DNA of 60,000 bases from Lingula anatina (taxonomy: Eukaryota > Brachiopoda > Lingulata > Lingulida > Lingulidae): the NCBI RefSeq assembly GCF_001039355.2, contig NW_019773513.1, positions 306,448 to 366,447 on the forward strand, written 5' to 3'. Both the position numbers and the translations under genes were made by a program. The number at the start of each line of letters is the position of its first letter. The first letter of the stretch is position 1. Shown one piece after another: positions 1-11,800 of this stretch. The notes beneath the pieces are model-generated. The model was not told where the DNA came from. It was given only the letters and a program-made list of their open reading frames with translations, and searched no databases.

Positions 1-778
1 GAAATAGACACAATCTTTAAAACTTTATAAATCTGAAATTGACGATCACGTCATTTTTCTTCTAAAATTAGATTTTAAACAAGTTCATATGGCTAGTTTT
101 ACCATTTTGGAGTAAAAACTTAATCTCATCACGCCAATCAGATCATAGTGATAGCATGAGCCTTCAATGATTTTGTCAAGTCTTTTCTTAATACTGTTTT
201 TGTTGAGGTTAATTAACATGTACCCCAGTACACATTAGCAAATGTACATATTGTACCTGTCCAAAATTAATGGCCTTCCATTCAGTCCATCAACTTCACG
301 TAGAAAAAGCACTTGAACTCCAAACCTCTCATGATTTGATTAGATTTAGTCTATTTTTCTTCGAGTGTCACGAAGCACAAGAAATAAGCACCGGAACTTT
401 CCACTCGGTTCCACTTTGTACAGCCAATAAGGACAACGATAAGGAAATCTTCCTGGTTGCATATTTACAGGTGGCGCTGCTCTCGACCAATGAAAGATTA
501 AGGTCAAAGGTCAATGTAGGAATGTCCCAGGTCAGGAGATGACAGAATAAATGCCATCTCAGGCCAGAGAACTTAACAGCTAAATATGCATGGAAATCTG
601 CTCATTAATCACGGAAATAAGTACTTTTCATAGCCTCGCGTATTTCTAACGTGTTATTAAGTTTGATGTTTTAAAGGTGATTTTATGTGAGCTTTTTAGA
701 AATGATTGCGTGTATACCACTTACCATATATATCCTTTAAAACACAAACTAATTAATAAATAAATTGATTAATCAAAA

Positions 779-813
<35 letters not shown>

Positions 814-1387
814 ATACACAGATAGATTTATACGTATATCATTACTTGGAGATCAAATAATCTTTTTTGTCAGCCACAAAATCACATTAATTAAGATTTT
901 AATTCAATATTTTCATTTTGTGAAAGACAGAAATAAACATATAGCATGAAATGTGGACATAAAAGAAAAACATTTTGCTACTGAAAAATTATGGAAAAGG
1001 ATGTGGGGTTTCTGTGGTTAGATAGATAAAAAGCACAAATAAATACAATAAAATTAAAATAATTAAAAGGGTACAAAATGATAATATGATTGGGTGCAAA
1101 AAGTTCTGATTTCTCCCAAATTAGGGTAAGTAGCACTTCCTAAAACTAACATATCACTTTTGTTTGGCCTACGGGGTATTGGCGTTAAACTCTCTGGCCT
1201 AAGATGACATCTAGCTTCTGGCTTGACATGGCATGTGGCGGCCCATTCGTGGCCTAAGGTGACCTGTCTCCAGCCAGTGCCAGCGGTTTCTCGAGAGCGC
1301 GTGAATATCATCGGCCATATTTCTGCTGACACAAGGCATCCCCAAGTCGGGAATGCACGCCTTCGATGATTTTATTTAGTTTAAAAG
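1..1387. other. Non-coding region upstream of the BTB gene
   Basis: I see no convincing exon here. Short open frames lack splice signals or family resemblance. It contains an AAAT-type microsatellite at about 776-816. The 3' part presumably holds the promoter and 5' UTR of the BTB gene that starts at 1388, but no clear TATA box was found. Confidence 0.5.
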
Positions 1388-2257
1388 ATGGCAGAACCAC
1401 CTGTGTTACTTGGAAGATACCCTACGGTCTCTTCTCTAGCTTTCAGCAACCAAAGGTAAATAAACTGAAGCTCTGGTGATAAAAAGTAGAGTAATTATTG
1501 CTCAATGGTTTTGATTTTGCCAAAACGAAATTTGAATGGTCTGCAGTCAGGCAATTCGGACACATTTTGACATTTTCATTGGCTATGTGTCTCCTTTGTC
1601 GAATGAATTAGACCGTCCATTATAATGGTTCTTCATAGTAAATATAAAATATTGGACTTTGGGAGTTTATTTGTATACTCATTTGACGGACATTTACTAG
1701 TAGTTGCCAATTTTGGTACTTTTGTAGTATACCCCCCCCCCCCCTCCTGTAACTGTCACTTTTCAAGCAGATTTTTAAAAATTTTTTTTACATTTTCTTG
1801 TTCATCTATGTCAAAGCTGTTTACACAAAACGTTTTTGTAATTACCTGTGGTCTTTTTCGAGTTGTAATCATGTTTAACCCAGCCCATTGATATACAATG
1901 TGAAAATCTACCATGCATCTTGCAGTCATAACTTGCCGCATTTGAAATGAAATCTTTAAATATTATTCAGGATTGTGAGCCTTCATATGCGACATAGGCA
2001 GCATAGATAGTTCCTACTTATGCGCCACATCTTCCTCTCTGACTTCAAAACAATTATAACCATAATTTCCTGTTCTCCTCAGGAGGCCCAAATCGATCCT
2101 TAGTGATATTAGTTCAGAAAGTGATGGGGGTGCCGAGGATAGTTCAGACTGTTGGATGGACAGTCACAGACACCTGACACGTATGGCCAAGGCTTTGTGG
2201 GAACAGAGGAGCCACTCCACCGATATATGTGATATCACTGTGACTATTGACGGGAAG
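1388..2257 (+). CDS. BTB-domain protein (Kelch-like type), 5' exons only
   Basis: Two exons join in frame. Exon 1 is 1388-1455: the ATG is in a good context (AAGATGG), it encodes MAEPPVLLGRYPTVSSLAFS..., and it ends in phase 2 at a GTAAAT donor. Exon 2 is 2083-2257, after a TCCTCAG acceptor. It gives an acidic Ser-rich stretch (ISSESDGGAEDSSD), then LTRMAKALWEQRS and STDICDITVTIDGK before a GTAGGT donor. The L-x-D-[IV]-T-[VL]-x-[IV]-D-G-K pattern is the start of a BTB/POZ domain as found in KLHL and related cullin-3 adaptors (family knowledge). The rest of the BTB fold and any BACK/Kelch part are missing: a minisatellite and an assembly joint at 2503 follow. Assignment to BTB is fairly sure; Kelch-like versus another BTB class is not resolved. 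Confidence 0.7.
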
Positions 2258-2502
2258 GTAGGTCTGATATATGTGATATCACTGTGACTATTGATGGGAA
2301 GGTAGTTCTGATATATGTGATATCACTGTGACTATTGATGGGAAGGTAGGTCTGATATATGTGATATCACTGTGACTATTGATGGGAAGGCAGGTCTGAT
2401 ATATGTGATATCACTGTGACTATTGATGGGAAGGCAGGTCTGATATATGTGATATCACTGTGACTATTGATGGGAAGGCAGGTCTGATATATGTGATATC
2501 AC
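2220..2502. repeat. 44-bp minisatellite spanning an exon end and splice donor
   Basis: About six and a half tandem copies of a 44-bp unit containing GATATATGTGATATCACTG. The first copy is the last part of BTB exon 2 plus its donor (GGGAAGGTAGGT). Copies 2 and 3 keep GT at the donor position and copies 4-6 carry GC. 44 is not a multiple of 3, so reading through shifts frame. The array runs into the N at 2503. Confidence 0.9.
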
Positions 2503-2503
2503 N
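2503..2503. other. Assembly joint (single N)
   Basis: A single N separates the minisatellite from the left end of the large inverted repeat. The palindrome begins at the next base. The same kind of single N occurs five more times in the window. Confidence 0.85.
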
Positions 2504-2545
2504 TATATACTTATAGTCCTAAAAATGACACATTTTTTCTGTTAC

Positions 2546-3807
2546 CTGACTCTCCAGCATCTGGCTCACTGGACCCTTGAGAAGATACTGCAGACCCAGT
2601 CAACACTGATGGCTGTAGATCTGATAATAAAATAATTAGTCAAACTGAATATTTTATTTTTCATCCATTTAAGATTTAAAAATAATGCAGTATTCTACAC
2701 GATAAGCACATCACACTAGTCAGCTGTCTCTAAATTTATCTGAGACACTTCTCAAACAAATATAATTATTATAATTACAGTAAATTTAATCTAGGATAGA
2801 AGATAAATATTTTAGGTCCTAGGTTTAACATATCCAGGATTTTACCCACAGAAGGGCACTGATATTTGGGGGAGGGGTGGCAGCTAGTGTTAATGGTATG
2901 AACTCTTCTTTTCCAATAATTTCTACATTCGTTTGCACACACTAAAAACTCAAATGATATTTTGCTTTGAACACCAGCTTTTGTGGCAATGACTAGATCT
3001 TTACAAAAGGAAAAATTCTTAAGTCATAATTTCTTAAATTAAGAATATTCTTATTGAGTGGTGGCACAAAATAGAAAGCAGGGTATCCTACAGTTGTATT
3101 CTATACAGTCAAAAGACTATAAATGCTGTACAGAAATTTAGTTGATATAAATGATTCCAAAATCATGTAACTAGAAGACTGATATGTTCATTGAAAATAT
3201 TGAGTCAATAGGGTACCATATATACATGTACCTCTAGTTAAATGATGTGATATAAATTTCCACGGCAAATCCTCTTACAGTACACTGTACCTTTTGGAAT
3301 GAGATTCCAGATTTTCTCCCAATTTTCTTCATCTTCCCAATCTTCTTTTTTTCTGAACTGTATGGATCTGTACGCACCAAGGGAAATTTCCTTCTTACGT
3401 GTTTGCAGGTAAATAGGCACTACGATAATTCCATCAGTGTTAGCATAAATTTTGTGGTCTATTATGTTATAATGAATTTGCTGCAACATCAAATCTGGAT
3501 CATTCTGGCTATCTGAACTTTTTTTACCACACATTTTTTCTAAATAACCCTCAGTCATAACAAGTATGACATGATCAGAATTTTCCACAGCAGAATAAAT
3601 TTCTCTCATTTCCATTTGCCCCCCCTTTATCATCTGGTGTGGAAGAAAGCAATTAATGCCCTGTTTTCTAGCTTTTCCTTTAAGTTTTTCCACAAACTCG
3701 TAGGATAATTTGATGGAGTCAGTCTTGTCGTCCCCAGATAAACATCCATCATACACCACTGTAAAGTGATAGCTGTCTTGTACAGATCTAGACCTGCTGG
3801 TAGCCAT
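2546..3807 (-). CDS. TIR-like domain gene, left-arm copy (truncated)
   Basis: Mirror image of the right-arm gene. The TIR-like exon runs 3807 down to 3291 with a phase-1 donor, and the mirrored 'a' exon lies at 2620-2546. The 189-residue frame is identical to that at 4723-5292. Beyond the first 'a' exon the gene is lost at the assembly joint, so no 3' end is present. It would be transcribed divergently from its twin, the two ATGs lying 915 bases apart. If the palindrome is an assembly fold-back, this copy does not exist in the genome. Confidence 0.5.
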
Positions 3808-4045
3808 GATTTACCTAAAGAGGAAAAGTTTGAAATGTATAATAAAAGAAGATAAGAAATAAATATTCATTCCAAATGATTGACATAAATTAAATATGTT
3901 GCAACTTTGTACATTCAAGCCTGACAGTGATCTAGTGAGACTCCCCACGGCGATGGATCGATCTAAAACTATATGGGAATGCGCCCAAAATATAGATTAC
4001 CGATAGGTCAGCAGATAGCAAGTGTGGATTATTAAAACATTGTAG

Positions 4046-4123
4046 TGCCAGACGTAGGGTAGAACGGCCGTAGAGCACTTGCCCTGTAAGCGAGAGGTCC
4101 TGGGTTCAAACCCTGGTCTGGCA
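4046..4123 (+). tRNA. tRNA-Thr(TGT)-like pseudogene or SINE head
   Basis: A perfect 7-bp acceptor pairing joins TGCCAGA to TCTGGCA. The anticodon stem is CTTGC/GCGAG with loop CCTGTAA, and the T-arm carries GGTTCAAAC. Pol III A-box-like (TAGGGTAGAACGG) and B-box-like (GGTTCAAACCC) sequences are present. The base at position 33 is C instead of the universal T, and the D-arm does not pair well, so it is unlikely to be a working tRNA. It more likely heads a tRNA-derived SINE. Confidence 0.5.
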
Positions 4124-4148
4124 GGTGACTTTTACACTCCCTTATGAA

Positions 4149-4386
4149 AATTTCCTATAGGATTTCCTATAGGATTTCCTATAAGATTTCCTATAGGATC
4201 CTATAGGATTTCCTATAGGATCCTATAAGATTTCCTATAGGATCCTATAGGAAAAAGGGACAATTTCCTATAGGATCCTATAGGAATTCCTATAGGATCC
4301 TATAGGATATCCTATAGGAAATCTTATAGGATCCTATAGGAAATCTTATAGGAAATCCTATAGGAAATCCTATAGGAAATTTTCAT
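4149..4386. repeat. Short palindromic tandem repeat at the palindrome centre
   Basis: Irregular runs of TTTCCTATAGGAT and TCCTATAGGATCCTATAGGA. The motif CCTATAGG is itself self-complementary, so this stretch could fold many ways. The central 119 bases (4206-4324) break the symmetry of the large inverted repeat and include the unique AAGGGACAA. Confidence 0.9.
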
Positions 4387-4406
4387 AAGGGAGTGTAAAA
4401 GTCACC

Positions 4407-4484
4407 TGCCAGACCAGGGTTTGAACCCAGGACCTCTCGCTTACAGGGCAAGTGCTCTACGGCCGTTCTACCCTACGTCTGGCA
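4407..4484 (-). tRNA. tRNA-Thr(TGT)-like pseudogene, mirror copy
   Basis: Reverse-complement copy of the tRNA-like sequence at 4046-4123, in the right arm of the palindrome. It has the same acceptor pairing and the same position-33 defect. Confidence 0.5.
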
Positions 4485-4722
4485 CTACAATGTTTTAATA
4501 ATCCACACTTGCTATCTGCTGACCTATCGGTAATCTATATTTTGGGCGCATTCCCATATAGTTTTAGATCGATCCATCGCCGTGGGGAGTCTCACTAGAT
4601 CACTGTCAGGCTTGAATGTACAAAGTTGCAACATATTTAATTTATGTCAATCATTTGGAATGAATATTTATTTCTTATCTTCTTTTATTATACATTTCAA
4701 ACTTTTCCTCTTTAGGTAAATC

Positions 4723-7700
4723 ATGGCTACCAGCAGGTCTAGATCTGTACAAGACAGCTATCACTTTACAGTGGTGTATGATGGATGTTTATCTGGGGAC
4801 GACAAGACTGACTCCATCAAATTATCCTACGAGTTTGTGGAAAAACTTAAAGGAAAAGCTAGAAAACAGGGCATTAATTGCTTTCTTCCACACCAGATGA
4901 TAAAGGGGGGGCAAATGGAAATGAGAGAAATTTATTCTGCTGTGGAAAATTCTGATCATGTCATACTTGTTATGACTGAGGGTTATTTAGAAAAAATGTG
5001 TGGTAAAAAAAGTTCAGATAGCCAGAATGATCCAGATTTGATGTTGCAGCAAATTCATTATAACATAATAGACCACAAAATTTATGCTAACACTGATGGA
5101 ATTATCGTAGTGCCTATTTACCTGCAAACACGTAAGAAGGAAATTTCCCTTGGTGCGTACAGATCCATACAGTTCAGAAAAAAAGAAGATTGGGAAGATG
5201 AAGAAAATTGGGAGAAAATCTGGAATCTCATTCCAAAAGGTACAGTGTACTGTAAGAGGATTTGCCGTGGAAATTTATATCACATCATTTAACTAGAGGT
5301 ACATGTATATATGGTACCCTATTGACTCAATATTTTCAATGAACATATCAGTCTTCTAGTTACATGATTTTGGAATCATTTATATCAACTAAATTTCTGT
5401 ACAGCATTTATAGTCTTTTGACTGTATAGAATACAACTGTAGGATACCCTGCTTTCTATTTTGTGCCACCACTCAATAAGAATATTCTTAATTTAAGAAA
5501 TTATGACTTAAGAATTTTTCCTTTTGTAAAGATCTAGTCATTGCCACAAAAGCTGGTGTTCAAAGCAAAATATCATTTGAGTTTTTAGTGTGTGCAAACG
5601 AATGTAGAAATTATTGGAAAAGAAGAGTTCATACCATTAACACTAGCTGCCACCCCTCCCCCAAATATCAGTGCCCTTCTGTGGGTAAAATCCTGGATAT
5701 GTTAAACCTAGGACCTAAAATATTTATCTTCTATCCTAGATTAAATTTACTGTAATTATAATAATTATATTTGTTTGAGAAGTGTCTCAGATAAATTTAG
5801 AGACAGCTGACTAGTGTGATGTGCTTATCGTGTAGAATACTGCATTATTTTTAAATCTTAAATGGATGAAAAATAAAATATTCAGTTTGACTAATTATTT
5901 TATTATCAGATCTACAGCCATCAGTGTTGACTGGGTCTGCAGTATCTTCTCAAGGGTCCAGTGAGCCAGATGCTGGAGAGTCAGGTAACAGAAAAAATGT
6001 GTCATTTTTAGGACTATAAGTATATAGGACTTCAAACTTCAAATGATGTCCAATGTGCTCTCTTTTTAATCAGTTGTGAAACATTCAAAATTGTACTGCA
6101 GAGATGGAATATTTCACAACAAATGCTGTCTTTATCTACTTGTATATATGCAAATACAATCCTCATATATATGAATTTTTAATAAAGCTGTCTAATAAAA
6201 TTATGATTTACTGAAATATCTAAGGGCTCAAAAGGAATGACTGGGTTCCCTATTGATAATTGTACTAGCAGGATCTGTAGAGATTCTTGCCACACTGCAT
6301 TCATTTTTAGCAGCTTAAATGTCTGGCACACCCAATGAAGCTGATAGGGGGGTGCACGCTAAAACTGAATGTAATTTAGCGAGAAACCCCTCAGAGATAG
6401 ATCAATCCTGCTTGTAGGATAGGGTTATGGGTATGGTCCCATAGACAGAGCTTCATCTGATGGCAAATATATTTTCTAGCTCAAAATGATTCCAATCAGG
6501 GAGTGAGAAGCCGAGAACCTGCTGCTGCTGCTGTAAGTGAGACTGCCACTGAAACCGCTGAAAATCCCCAGGAGTCGATGCAGTTTGAATCACTGACATC
6601 AGGTTTGTATAACAATATGTATTGTGTGTTGTAATGAATGATTAGAGAATACATTTTGTCATGTTTTAATTATAATAATAATAAGAAGAAGAATAATAAT
6701 AATTATTATTATTATTATAAGCTGTAGTATATAGTCTGGAAAGGGATACTTCTCCGAAAATCTGTACACGTGTGTCCCTTAATATGCTGAAAGTAACCAT
6801 GTACGCAGTGTAAAGTGTGGGTATTTTTAAATTCCACAGACGCCAGAGTAAGTGCCGAAGAGACAGCAGGGTCTTCAACTGCTGATAGTAAGACAGATGC
6901 CCGTCAGAGGTCTGAGTCAACTGACAATGAAAACAGAGGTTCTCGAGATCACCATCCAGGATCTCCGCCATGTGCAAACATGGATTCCAGTCCCAGTGGT
7001 GCAAGGAGTAAGGTTTTTTTTCATCATGATTGGTGCAATGTTCTGTACTGCAACAGTTTGAGTCACTGGCATCTTAATAGCCTGATTATTGTGTTAGAGT
7101 TACCTAAAAGCACTGTAGTGGATTTGGGGGTGGGTGTGGGTGTGTCAGAGCGGTTTTGACTCCCCCCCCCCCCCCCCATTTTCTGTTTCTTTGTACTGTA
7201 AGAGTATTTGCCATGGGAATTTATATCACATCATTTAACTAAAGGTGCATGTATATATGGCATTGTCTCAATCTTTTCAATGAACATATCAGTCTTCTAG
7301 TTACATATGATTTTGGAATCATTTATATCAATTAAATTTCTGTACAGTATTTATGGTGTTTTGACTGTATAGAATACAACTGTAGGATACCCTGCTTTCT
7401 ATTTTGTGCCACCACTCCATAAGAATATTGTTACTTTAATTTAAGAAATTATGTCTAAAATTTTTTTTCAATTGCAAATTAAGATCTAGTCATTGGCATA
7501 AAAATCTGGTGTTCAAAACAAAATCTCCTTTAAGGTTTTAATGTGTGCAATTGAATGTAGAAATTATTGGAAAACAAGAGTTCATATCGTTAACACTGCC
7601 ACCCCTCCCCCAAATTTTGGTACCCTTCTGTGGGTAAAATCCTGGATATGTTAAACCTAGGACCTAAAATATTTTTCTTCTATCCTAGATTAAACTTACT

Positions 7701-8838
7701 GTAATTATAATAATTATGTCTGTTTGAGAAGTGTCTCTGAAAAATAAAGAGACAGCTGACTAGTATGATGTGCTTATTATGTAGAATACTAGATAAGTTT
7801 TAAATTTTAAATGGCTGAAAAATAAAAATCCAGTTTGACGAATTACTTTATTATCAGATCTACAACCTTCGGCGTTGACTGGGTCTGCAGTATCTTCTCC
7901 AGGGTCCAGTGTGCCAGATGCTGGGGAATCAGGTAATAGAAAAATACATCATCCTACATGCATGCTGTCATTTATTGTAAGGTTTTCACATGACTTTTAA
8001 ACCTATTTGTGTGTGTGTGTGTGTTATACTTTGAGAAATGTCTCAGAAAAGATAAAGAGACAGCTGGGTAGTATGACTTGCATGTACATGTTGAATACTT
8101 TAGTATAATTATATATATTGTCAGATCTGGAGGCAGCAGTGTTGACTGGGTCTGCAGTATCTTCTCCAGGGTCCAGTGAGCCAGATGCTGGGGAGTTGGG
8201 TAACAGAAAAAATTGGTCATTTTTAGGACTATAAGTATTGTGAAACATTCAAAATTTTACTGCAGAGATGGAATATTTCACAGCAAATACCATTTTTATC
8301 CACTTGTATATATGTAAATACAATCATATATATATCATATATATTTCTTTTAGAACTGTCTAATAAAAAAATGATTTACTGAAATATATGAGGGCTCAAA
8401 AGGAATGACTGGGTTCCCATTAACCTATTGTACAAGCAGAATCCGAAGAGATTCTTGCCAAATAACATTCATTCATTTTAAGCAGCTTAAATGTCTGGCA
8501 CACCCAATGAAGCTGATAGGTGGAGGTGCACGCTAAAACTGAATGTAATTTAGCGAGAAACCCCTCAGAGATGGATCAATCCTGCTTGTAGGATAGGGTT
8601 ATGGAAATGGTCCCATAGACAGAGCTTCATCTGTTGGCAAATATATTTTCTAGCTCAAAATGATTCTAACCAGGGAGTGAGAAGCCAAGAACCTGCTGCT
8701 GCTGCTGTAAGTGAGACTGCCACTGAAACCGCTGAAAACCCCCAGGAGTCAATGCAGTTTGAATCGCTGACATCAGGTTTGTATAACAATATGTATTGTG
8801 TGTTGTAATGAATGATTAGAGAATACATTTTGTCATGT

Positions 8839-8877
<39 letters not shown>

Positions 8878-11800
8878 TTTATTATTATTATTATAAGCTG
8901 TAGCATATAGTCTGGAAAGGGATACTTCTCTGAAAATCTGTTACACGTTTGTCCCTTAATATGCTGAAAGTAACCATGTATGCTGTGTAAAGTGTGGATA
9001 TTTTTTAATTCCACAGACGCCAGAGTAAGTGCCGAAGCAGGGTCTTCATCTGCTGATAGTAAGACTGATGCCCATCAGAGGTCTGAGTCAACTGAAGATG
9101 ACAGCACAGCTTGTAGAGATCACCAACAAGGATCTCCGCCATGTGTAAACATGAATTCCAGTCCCAGTGGTGCAAGGAGTAAGGTTTTTTTTCATCATGA
9201 TTGGTGCAATGTTCTGTACAGCAACAGTTTGAGTCACTGGCATCTTAATAGCCTGGTCATTGTGTAAGAGTTACCTAAAAGCACTGTAGTGGATTTGGGG
9301 GTGGGGGGTCACAGGGGCGGATTTAGGCCGTCTTCTGGGTCTTCCAGAAGACGGTCAGATTTTCAAGTTTACATTGACGGGTATCCAATTTTTAATGTTG
9401 GAAGACGGTCAAAATTGGAGGATGAATCAACAAAGATAATTTGGAAGACTGTCAGTATATAGCTCTGGATCCGCCCCTGGGTCAGGGTTTTTTTGACTCC
9501 CCCCCCTTTTCCGTTTCTGTAGCATCTGGCACACTGGTATTTGCCTTGTGAATTTTCATGTCACATCATTTAACTAGAGGTATATATATATGGTATTGAC
9601 TCAATCTTTTCAATGAAAATATCAGTCTTCTAGTTACAGTGCTTGATTTTGGTATCATATCAATTAAATTTCTGTACAGCATTTATGGTGTTTCGACTGT
9701 ATAGAATACAACTGTAGGATACCCTGCTTTCTATTTTGTGCCACCACTCAATAAGAATATTGTTACTATAATTTAAGCTATTGTCTTAAAAAAAATTTCC
9801 AATTGCAAATTAAGATCTAGTCACTGCCATAAAAGCTGGTTTTTAAAACAAAATTTCCTTTAAGGTTTTAATGTGTGCAATTGAATGTAGAAATTTTTGA
9901 AAAAGAAGAGTTCATACCGTTAACACTGCCACCCCCTTCCCCAAATTTAGGTGCCCTTCTGTGGGAAAATCCTGAATATGTTACACCTAGGACCTAAAAC
10001 ATTTATCTTCTGTCCTCGATTGAACTTACTGTAAAATTTTATAATAATTATATTTGTTTGAGAAGTGTCTCAGAAAAATAAAGAGACAGCTGACTAGTAT
10101 GATGTGCTTATCATGTAGAATACTGGATTAGTTTTAAATTTTAAATGACAAAAAAATAAAATTCCAGTTTGACCAATAATTTTTTTTTATCAGGTCTACA
10201 GCCATCGGCGTTGACTGGGTCTGCAGTATCTTCTCCAGGGTCCAGTGAGCCAGATGCTGGGGAATCAGGTAACAGAAAAATACATCAAAGTACATGCATG
10301 CTGTCATTTATTGTAAGGTTTTCACATGACTTTTAATCCTATTTGTGTGTGTGTGTGTGTTATACTTTGAGAAATGTCTCAGAAAAGATAAAGAGACAGC
10401 TGGGTAGTATGACTTGCATGTACATGTTAAATACTTCTGTATAATTTTATAAATTGCCAGGTCTACAGGCATCAGCAGTGTTGACTGGGTCTGTAGTATC
10501 TTCTCCGGGGTCCAGTGAGCCAGATGCTGGGGAGTTGGGTAACAGAAAAAATTGGTCATTTTTAGGACTATAAGTATTGTGAAACATTCAAAATATTGCA
10601 GAGATGGAATATTTCACAGCAAATACCATTTTTATCCACTTGTATATATGTAAATACAATCATATATATATCATATATGATTGTATTTACATATATACAA
10701 TATTAGAACTGTCTAATAAAAAAAGGATTTACTGAAATATCTGAGGGCTCAAAAGGAATGACTGGGTTCCCCTTAACCTATTGTACTAGCAGAATCCGAA
10801 GAGATTCTTGCCAAATAACATTCATTCATTTTAAGCAGCTTAAATGTCTGGCACACCAAATGAAGCTGCTAGGGGGGTATTTAACTTTTGTGCATGCTAA
10901 AACTGAATGCTATTTAGCAAGAAACCCCTCGGAGATAGATCGTTCCTGCTTGTAGGATGGGGTTATGGAAATGGTCCCATAGACAGAGCTTCATCTGTTG
11001 GCAAATATATTTTCTAGCCCAAAGTGGAGTGAGAAGCCAAGAAACTGCTGCTGCTGTATTTGAGGCTGCCTCTGATGCTGTGCCTAGTATGACAGAAAAC
11101 TGCTCAAAAATGTCTTCATCTGAAACCACTGAAAATCCCCAGGATTCGAAGCAGGTTGAATCGCTGATCTTGGGTTTGTATAACAATTTTTATAATGTAT
11201 TGTAATGATTGTTTAGAGAATACATTTTTTCATGTCATTATTATTATTATTATTAATATTATTATTATAAGCTGTAGCATATAGTCTGGAAAGGGCTACT
11301 TCTATGAAAATCTGTTACGTGTGTCCCTTAATATGCTGAAAGTAACCATGTATGCTGTGTAAAGTGTGGATATTTTAAAATTTCACAGACGCCAGACTAA
11401 GTGCCGAAACAGGGTCTTCAACTGCTGATAGTAAGACTGATGCACATCGGAGGTCTGAGTCAACTGAAGATGATAGCACAGCTTCTCGAGATCACCAACC
11501 AGGATCTCCGCCATGTGTAAACATGGATTCCAATCCCAGTGGTGCAAGGAGTAAGGTTTTTTTTTCATCATGATTGGTACTGTGTTCTGTACTGCAACAG
11601 ATTGAGACACTGGCATCTTAAAGGGATAATAACTCTTCATATGAAATCTGTATTTCACAATAAAAACATTGTGAGTGACTCATAAAAATATAATTTCCCA
11701 CAAAAACGGCTGTTATAGCTATTATTCTGATATCTGAGCTTGTCTTTAGACCACGTGACCTCCATTGATGGCTATACTCTGTTAAAATCTCTTAAGAGAT

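Larger units (their letters stand above)
2504..6026. repeat. Large inverted repeat (palindrome), arms about 1.7 kb
   Basis: The left arm 2504-4205 is the reverse complement of 4325-6026, with all paired positions summing to 8530. The two 570-base reading frames at 3238-3807 and 4723-5292 encode the identical 189 residues. Between the arms, 4206-4324 is related repeat sequence that is not symmetric. Each arm carries a TIR-like exon, one copy of the 'a' exon and a tRNA-like sequence. The left arm stops exactly at the N at 2503; the right arm continues without a break into the TIR-like gene. It may be a real recent palindrome or a fold-back assembly product. Confidence 0.92.

Noticed and set aside
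6815-7159. 114-codon open frame through exon c1 and its intron
   Set aside because: It only partly overlaps the exon and runs on through a G-rich intronic tract; splice sites and the sister copies define the shorter exon.
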